Origin: an uncultured beta proteobacterium
Lineage (GTDB): Bacteria; Pseudomonadota; Gammaproteobacteria; Burkholderiales; Burkholderiaceae_C
Length of the DNA stretch: 9,789 bases
Assembly: GCA_903870955.1 (NCBI GenBank)
Contig: CAIQEX010000545.1
Location: 1-9,789 of the forward strand
Direction of reading: 5' to 3'
Each line of letters begins with the position of its first letter. Position 1 is the stretch's first letter. Made by a program: the position numbers and the translations under genes. The notes beneath the pieces are model-generated. The model ran no database searches and was not told the DNA's origin. It saw nothing but the letters and a program-made list of their open reading frames with translations. Shown piece by piece: positions 5,412 through 9,789 of the stretch.

Positions 5412-6689
5412 ATGCGTTATATGCTCTCTGCTACCGCTCTGGCCATGCTGGCCAGCCTGGGCTCTTCTGCCACTTTTGCGCAGACTCCGTCCTGCACCCA
5501 CACGGTGGGGATGGTGGTGTCACTCACCGGTGCCGCTGGCCGCTACGGTCAAGCCGCCAGCAAATCGGTGGAGTTGGCATTCAACGACCTCAACAAAGCG
5601 GCGGGTGCCGGCGGCATTGCCGGTTGCAAGCTGGCTTTCGATTTGCGTGACGCACAAAGCCAGGGTTCTGTGGCAGTGGACCAGGCCCGTCAATTGGTAG
5701 ACCTCAAGAAGACGCCGGCCATCATCGGCGGCATCATCAGTTCGGTGTCAATCCCCATGGTCACCTCGGTCACGGCCCCCGCTGGCGTGGTGCAGATTTC
5801 GCCTGCTTCCTCCTCGCCCTCGCTCACCAAGCTGGCACTGGAAGGCAAGACCGGCGGCTGGTTCTTCCGCACCATCACCAGTGACGCATTGCAAGGCACG
5901 GCGGCTGCCAAGTACGCGCTGGATCAGGGCTTGAAGAGCCTGACCGTCATCCACGTCAACAACGACTTCGGTGTCAACATGCTGGCCGAGTTCCGCCGCG
6001 CATATGAGGCGCTGGGCGGCAAGATTGTCGATGTCACGCCCTATAACCCTGAGCAGTCTTCCTACAACGCCGAAGTCACCAAGGCGCTCAAGACGGACCC
6101 GGCGGCACTCTACTTCATTGGCTATCCTGGCGATGGCACCACCATCATTCGCACCTGGATTCAGCAAGGTGGCCCTCAGAAATTCCTGTTTAACGACGGC
6201 ATGAACGCCGCCGACTTCATCAAAGGCGTCGGGCCGCAATACCTGAACAATGCCTTTGGCACCTCGTCGGGCACCACCAAGACCGAGTCCACCGCCTACT
6301 TTGCCAAGACCTACCCCGGCATGAGTGGCGGCTTTGACGCCGAGGCGCCGGCAGCCGAACAGGGCTTTGACGCAGGCGCCATTCTGGGTCTGGCGATTGC
6401 CCAGGCTGGCAAGTTTGAAGCGGCTGCCATTCGTGATGCGATACGCAAGGTCACCCAGCCCGGCGGCGAAGTAGTGCATGCCGGCCCTGCCGGATTTGCC
6501 CGCGCCCTTGAACTCATCAAGCAGAAAAAACCGGTTCGCTACGTCGGCGTGATCGGCCCGGTGCAGTTCGACAAGAACGGCGACATTGCCGGCCCCTTCC
6601 GTACCTGGAAGATTGCCAATGGCGAAGTGGTGACTGTCGGCCAGATGTCCACCGAAGATGTGGCAGCCATCCAGTCCAAGTTGAAATGA
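5412..6689 (+). CDS. Periplasmic substrate-binding protein of a HAAT (Leu/Ile/Val-type) ABC transporter
   Basis: A 425-residue type-I periplasmic binding protein of the LivJ/LivK-like class (Peripla_BP_6), the solute receptor of the ABC transporter encoded downstream. A signal peptide covers about 1-23: basic start, hydrophobic core LSATALAMLASLG, cleavage probably after ATFA. The mature protein opens with HTVGMVVSLTGAAGRYG (30-46). Two cysteines (28 and 72) flank the first strands and probably form the disulfide common in this class. Ligand-cleft landmarks are AIIGGIISSVSIP (103-115), VVQISPASSSP (126-136) and VIHVNNDFGVN (179-189). No lipobox is seen, so it is likely soluble. HAAT proteins bind branched-chain and other amino acids, amides, urea or aromatic acids, so the ligand is undetermined. 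It lies between two reductase genes, and its TGA overlaps the next ATG. Confidence 0.93.
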   Translation: MRYMLSATALAMLASLGSSATFAQTPSCTHTVGMVVSLTGAAGRYGQAASKSVELAFNDLNKAAGAGGIAGCKLAFDLRDAQSQGSVAVDQARQLVDLKKTPAIIGGIISSVSIPMVTSVTAPAGVVQISPASSSPSLTKLALEGKTGGWFFRTITSDALQGTAAAKYALDQGLKSLTVIHVNNDFGVNMLAEFRRAYEALGGKIVDVTPYNPEQSSYNAEVTKALKTDPAALYFIGYPGDGTTIIRTWIQQGGPQKFLFNDGMNAADFIKGVGPQYLNNAFGTSSGTTKTESTAYFAKTYPGMSGGFDAEAPAAEQGFDAGAILGLAIAQAGKFEAAAIRDAIRKVTQPGGEVVHAGPAGFARALELIKQKKPVRYVGVIGPVQFDKNGDIAGPFRTWKIANGEVVTVGQMSTEDVAAIQSKLK

Positions 6690-8218
6690 GTGATGCGTTA
6701 GCTGCGCGCTCCAGCAGTCTGCGCCCAACGCGCACACTGCTGGCACCGGGCCTGGAAATCTCGCGCATCGTCACCGGCCTGTGGCAGGTGGCGGACATGG
6801 AGCGCGGCGGGACTCTGCTGGACCCGGTGCAGGGCGCAGCCAACCTGGCGGCCTATGCCGCGCAAGGCTTTGATACCTTTGACATGGCGGACCACTACGG
6901 CTCGGCCGAGGTCATTACCGGCACGCTGCTGGCCTCCAAAGCGCAGCCAGGCGTGCATGCCTTTACCAAATGGTGCCCACCTCCAGGTGCCATGAGCGCC
7001 GCCGTCGTGCGCGAAGGTGTGCAGCGCTCGCTGGACCGTCTGCAAACCCCCTGCATCGACTTGTTGCAGTTCCATTGGTGGACCTTTGACCACCCAGGAT
7101 ATATCGATGCACTGGCGGAACTGGCCAAACTGCGCCAGGAAGGTCTGATTCGGGCTATTGGCCTGTGCAACTTTGACACCGCGCATCTGCGCGTGCTGCT
7201 GAACGAAGGCATGCCCATCGCCAGCAACCAGGTCTGCATGTCGCTGCTGGACCGCCGCGGCACCGAAGCCATGTCGGCGTTGTGCCTGGAGCGCGGCGTC
7301 AAGCTGCTCACCTATGGCGTGCTGGGCGGCGGCTTCCTGAGCGAGCGCTGGCTGGGCGCCCGAGCGCCGGCCGAGGTGCTGGACTGGAGCAAGATGAAGT
7401 ACCAGCGCTTCATCCACGCCATCGGGGGTTGGGATGCGCTGCAAAGCGTGTTGCGGGCAGCCCAGCAAATCGCCCACAAGCATGGCGTGTCGTTGTCCAA
7501 TGTGGCCACCCGCTGGGTGCTTGAGCAACCCGCCGTGGCCGCCGTGATTGTGGGCGCACGGTTAGGTGAATCCGAGCACCGTGCCGACAACCTCAAGCTG
7601 TTTGACTTTTCGCTGGATGCAGAAGACCACGCCGCGCTAAACCAGGCATTTGCCGCGACAAAAAGACTGCCCGGCGACTGCGGCGACGAGTATCGCCACC
7701 CGCCCTTTCTCACCGCCTCTGGCGACCTCAGTCACCACCTGGATTCCGTGCCCCCGCTGTGGCCTCGCAAGGCGGTGCCGGGCTATACCAACCGCTGGAC
7801 GCTGGACAGTGGCAGCCAGTGGGAGCCGATTGCCGGTTACTCACGCGCCGTGCGCATCGGCGAGCGCATCCTGGTATCCGGCACCACGGCCACACATGGC
7901 AGCGGGAAGTTGGTTGGAAGGGGAGACGCGGCGGTCCAGGCCAGCTACATCCTCGACAAGATCAGCGCCAGCATCAAGGCGCTGGGTGGCACGCTGCAAG
8001 ACGTGGTTCGCACCCGCATCTACCTTAAAAATGCGGCCGATTGCGAACCGGTCAGCCGCGTGCATGGCAGCTATTTTGGTGACATTCGTCCGGCCAACAC
8101 GCTGGTGGAAGTGTCGGCGCTGATTGGTGACGGCTATCTCGTCGAGATCGAGGCAGAAGCTGTGGTGGAGGCAGGCAGCCCAACCGCTACCGCATCTGCC
8201 GCATCCGCCGCACCCTAG
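6686..8218 (+). CDS. Fusion protein: aldo/keto reductase with C-terminal RidA/YjgF-like domain
   Basis: A 510-residue cytoplasmic two-domain protein. Residues about 20-325 form an aldo/keto reductase with tetrad D66 and Y71 (FDMADHYG), K95 (FTKW) and H130 (LQFHWWTF), plus SLLDRR (186-191), YGVLGGGFLSE (210-220) and AAVIVGAR (285-292). A linker (about 326-372, with CGDEYRH and Trp/Pro residues) leads to a Rid domain (about 372-495) with ILVSGTTATH (395-404), DVVRTRIYL (439-447), RPANTLVEV (468-476) and VEIEAEAVV (486-494). In RidA an arginine in the P-A-R-S-x-V-E-V motif binds the substrate carboxylate for imine/enamine hydrolysis; here that position is Asn471, while the later VEIEA glutamate region is kept. 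The tail (about 496-510) is rich in Ala, Ser and Thr. The ATG overlaps the preceding stop, and the LivG-like gene starts 6 nt after the stop. The reading frame is unbroken, so the fusion looks genuine. Confidence 0.92.
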   Translation: MSDALAARSSSLRPTRTLLAPGLEISRIVTGLWQVADMERGGTLLDPVQGAANLAAYAAQGFDTFDMADHYGSAEVITGTLLASKAQPGVHAFTKWCPPPGAMSAAVVREGVQRSLDRLQTPCIDLLQFHWWTFDHPGYIDALAELAKLRQEGLIRAIGLCNFDTAHLRVLLNEGMPIASNQVCMSLLDRRGTEAMSALCLERGVKLLTYGVLGGGFLSERWLGARAPAEVLDWSKMKYQRFIHAIGGWDALQSVLRAAQQIAHKHGVSLSNVATRWVLEQPAVAAVIVGARLGESEHRADNLKLFDFSLDAEDHAALNQAFAATKRLPGDCGDEYRHPPFLTASGDLSHHLDSVPPLWPRKAVPGYTNRWTLDSGSQWEPIAGYSRAVRIGERILVSGTTATHGSGKLVGRGDAAVQASYILDKISASIKALGGTLQDVVRTRIYLKNAADCEPVSRVHGSYFGDIRPANTLVEVSALIGDGYLVEIEAEAVVEAGSPTATASAASAAP

Positions 8219-8224
8219 GGCGCC

Positions 8225-9013
8225 ATGAACGGCCATCCCGCCTCTCGCCCACACCCGCTGCTGGTTGTCGATGCCCTGTGCAAAAATTTTGGTGGCCACC
8301 AGGCGGTCCATCAGGTTTCCTTTGCATTGCAGGCCGGCTCCATCGGTGGACTGATCGGCCCCAATGGCGCGGGCAAGACCACTTTATTCAATTGCCTGAC
8401 AGGCTTTATGCAGGCTTCGTCTGGCGGTGTGCTGCTGGATGGCGTGTCAATTAGCGGCTGCTCGTCCAGCGCGGTGTTCGCGGCGGGACTGGCGCGCACC
8501 TTCCAGATCCCCCGCCCTTTCCCCGAAATGACGGTGCTGGAAAACGTGATGGTGGCCCCGCGCGGCCAACTCGGCGAGCGCTTTTGGAGCAACTGGTTGC
8601 AACCGCGCGTGGTTGCGGCACAAGAACGCGAAACCATGGCGGCGGCGCGCCATTGGCTCGATTTTGTCGGGCTTTCCAGTCTGGAGAGCCAACCCGCGCG
8701 CATTCTTTCGGGTGGTCAACGCAAGCTGCTGGAGTTGGCGCGCGTGATGGTCGCAAGCCCAAAAATCGTGTTGCTCGACGAGCCCGGTGCCGGCGTCAAT
8801 CCGGCTTTGCTGGACCAGATCGTGGACAAAGTGCAGGCGCTGAATGCGCAGGGCACCACCTTTCTCATCATCGAACACAACATGGATTTGGTGGCAACCC
8901 TGTGCAAGCCGGTGATGGTGATGGCGCAGGGCCAGTTGCTGATGACGGGCAGTGCCGACGAAGTGCTAAATGACCCGCGCGTTGTCGAGGCCTATCTGGG
9001 CAGCCCGGTATGA
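8225..9013 (+). CDS. HAAT-family ABC transporter ATP-binding protein, LivG-like
   Basis: A 262-residue cytoplasmic ATPase powering solute import. Motifs in order: Walker A GPNGAGKT (45-52), Q-loop RTFQIPR (91-97, Q94), signature LSGGQ (161-165), Walker B IVLLDEP (181-187, D185/E186), and the switch histidine H218 in IIEHNMD. The long insert between Q-loop and signature (about 110-150) and the ending VVEAYLG (253-259) are typical of LivG rather than LivF. It begins 6 nt after the fusion gene with an AGGG near the start. Its TGA overlaps the ATG of the second ATPase (ATGA), implying balanced synthesis of the two subunits, which pair as a heterodimer in Liv-type systems. All catalytic residues are present. 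Confidence 0.95.
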   Translation: MNGHPASRPHPLLVVDALCKNFGGHQAVHQVSFALQAGSIGGLIGPNGAGKTTLFNCLTGFMQASSGGVLLDGVSISGCSSSAVFAAGLARTFQIPRPFPEMTVLENVMVAPRGQLGERFWSNWLQPRVVAAQERETMAAARHWLDFVGLSSLESQPARILSGGQRKLLELARVMVASPKIVLLDEPGAGVNPALLDQIVDKVQALNAQGTTFLIIEHNMDLVATLCKPVMVMAQGQLLMTGSADEVLNDPRVVEAYLGSPV

Positions 9014-9780
9014 GTAACGCCGCACTGGTCATTGAAGGCTTGGAGGCTGGCTACGAGCCGGGCCTGCCGATCGTGCGTGATGCCAACCTGACGGTGCAGC
9101 GCGGCGAAATTGTCGCCATCCTCGGGCCCAACGGGGCCGGCAAATCCTCGTTGGTCAAGGCCGTGGCCGGGTTGGTGCCCATCAGCAAGGGGCGCGTGCT
9201 GCTCAATGGCCGCGACATCACCCGCACGCCGGCACACCGCATGGTGTTTGAGGGCCTGGCCTTTGTGCCACAAACAGAAAACGTGTTTATCAACCTGAGC
9301 GTGGCCGAGAACCTGGAACTGGCCGCAGCCATCGTCAAAGCCAACCGCCACGAGCGGCTGGACCCGGTCTACGCCATGTTCCCCGACCTGCTGCGCCAGC
9401 GTGCCTTGCCAGCGGGGCAACTCAGTGGCGGTCAGCGTCAGATGCTGGCGGTGGCCCGCGCGCTGATTGCCAAGCCCAGCCTGTTGATATTGGACGAACC
9501 CTCGGCCGGCCTGAGCCCGTTGTTGGTGAGCCAGGTATTTGCCAAGCTGCGCGAGGTGCGTGATACCGGCATCACCGTGCTGCTGGTGGAGCAAAACGTC
9601 AAATCCGCACTGGCTTTGGCCGACCGTGCAGCCGTGCTGGTGGAGGGCCGCGAACGCATCGTGGGCGACAGTGCCGACCTGCTGAATGATGAACGCGTGG
9701 CCGCCTTGTATCTGGGCCGCCATACCGGCAAGCAGGGCGAGAAGCCGATCGACAAGCCCGCAGCCAAGGAGGCCACGTAA
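9010..9780 (+). CDS. HAAT-family ABC transporter ATP-binding protein, LivF-like
   Basis: A 256-residue ATPase, the partner of the LivG-like subunit. Walker A is GPNGAGKS (39-46), the Q-loop glutamine is Q88 (AFVPQ), the signature is LSGGQ (138-142), and Walker B is LLILDEP (158-164, D162/E163). At the switch position it has EQN (194-196), with Gln in place of His, as is usual in LivF proteins, so this is not a defect. VAALYLG (230-236) is the typical C-terminal motif. A Lys/Pro/Ala-rich tail (about 240-256) extends beyond the usual end near the YLG motif. Its TAA overlaps the next ATG by one base (TAATG), so the operon continues. Confidence 0.95.
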   Translation: MSNAALVIEGLEAGYEPGLPIVRDANLTVQRGEIVAILGPNGAGKSSLVKAVAGLVPISKGRVLLNGRDITRTPAHRMVFEGLAFVPQTENVFINLSVAENLELAAAIVKANRHERLDPVYAMFPDLLRQRALPAGQLSGGQRQMLAVARALIAKPSLLILDEPSAGLSPLLVSQVFAKLREVRDTGITVLLVEQNVKSALALADRAAVLVEGRERIVGDSADLLNDERVAALYLGRHTGKQGEKPIDKPAAKEAT

Positions 9781-9789
9781 TGCTGCAGA
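9780..9789 (+). CDS. Start of the next operon gene (truncated by right edge; probably a LivH/LivM-type permease)
   Basis: An ATG at 9780 overlaps the TAA of the LivF-like gene by one base (TAATG), giving Met-Leu-Gln before the window ends. The binding protein and both ATPases are present but no permease is, so a membrane subunit is expected next. This identity rests only on context; three codons carry no family information. Confidence 0.45.

Noticed and set aside
4344..5501. Long minus-strand open frame (385 codons) opposite the first AKR gene
   Set aside because: It lies entirely antisense to a gene with clear AKR motifs and runs into the binding-protein signal sequence. Its translation is rich in His, Gln, Arg and Gly with no recognisable domain, as expected from the reverse of a GC-rich gene.
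5748..6746. Long minus-strand open frame (332 codons) opposite the binding-protein gene
   Set aside because: Antisense shadow of a well-supported periplasmic binding protein; composition is biased and no motif or ribosome site supports it.
6698..7528. Long minus-strand open frame (276 codons) opposite the AKR::Rid fusion gene
   Set aside because: Antisense to a gene with a complete catalytic tetrad; the product is low-complexity-like with no domain.
9190..9204. Loss of the ATPase switch histidine in the LivF-like protein as a defect
   Set aside because: The codons are in the 3' half of the gene (protein residues 194-196, EQN), and Gln at this position is normal in LivF proteins, so it is not evidence of decay.

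Overview
The window looks like a GC-rich betaproteobacterial chromosome, most likely Burkholderiales/Comamonadaceae. This is inferred from GC-rich codon use, an ArgP-type LysR regulator, dense overlapping operons and a HAAT-family ABC transporter; no marker gene is present to prove it. No rRNA, tRNA, CRISPR array, insertion sequence or prophage gene was seen. Coding density is very high: the only clear non-coding stretches are 94 bp (2956-3049, or 130 bp if the channel starts at 2919) and 107 bp (3884-3990).

Left part (1-2955). The left edge cuts a membrane protein that reads like the C-terminal end of a sodium:solute symporter (+ strand). Its 3' end overlaps a convergent LysR-type regulator of the ArgP/LysG kind (- strand). 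That regulator lies 9 nt downstream of a two-TM potassium channel with two RCK (TrkA-N/TrkA-C) modules, so channel and regulator probably form a two-gene operon.

Centre and right (3050-9789). A FadR-type GntR regulator with an FCD domain is followed by an unusually AT-rich intergenic region. It holds a very good sigma70 promoter (TTGACA-17-AATAAT) and several interleaved inverted repeats. From there runs one tightly packed operon, still open at the right edge: a TIGR04076-like small cysteine protein, an aldo/keto reductase (AKR), a periplasmic HAAT-type solute-binding protein, an AKR fused to a C-terminal RidA/YjgF-like domain, a LivG-like ATPase, a LivF-like ATPase, and the first codons of another gene (probably a permease). 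Junctions are ATGA or TAATG overlaps or gaps of 6-27 nt, so the genes are almost certainly co-transcribed and mostly translationally coupled.

Interpretation (inference): the operon looks like an uncharacterised uptake-and-reduction pathway. A small organic solute, perhaps an amino acid-like or carboxylated compound, is captured in the periplasm and imported by the ABC transporter. It is then acted on by two related NAD(P)H-dependent reductases, one carrying a Rid domain that lacks the deaminase arginine. The adjacent FCD regulator is the natural candidate for control. The substrate cannot be read from the sequence.
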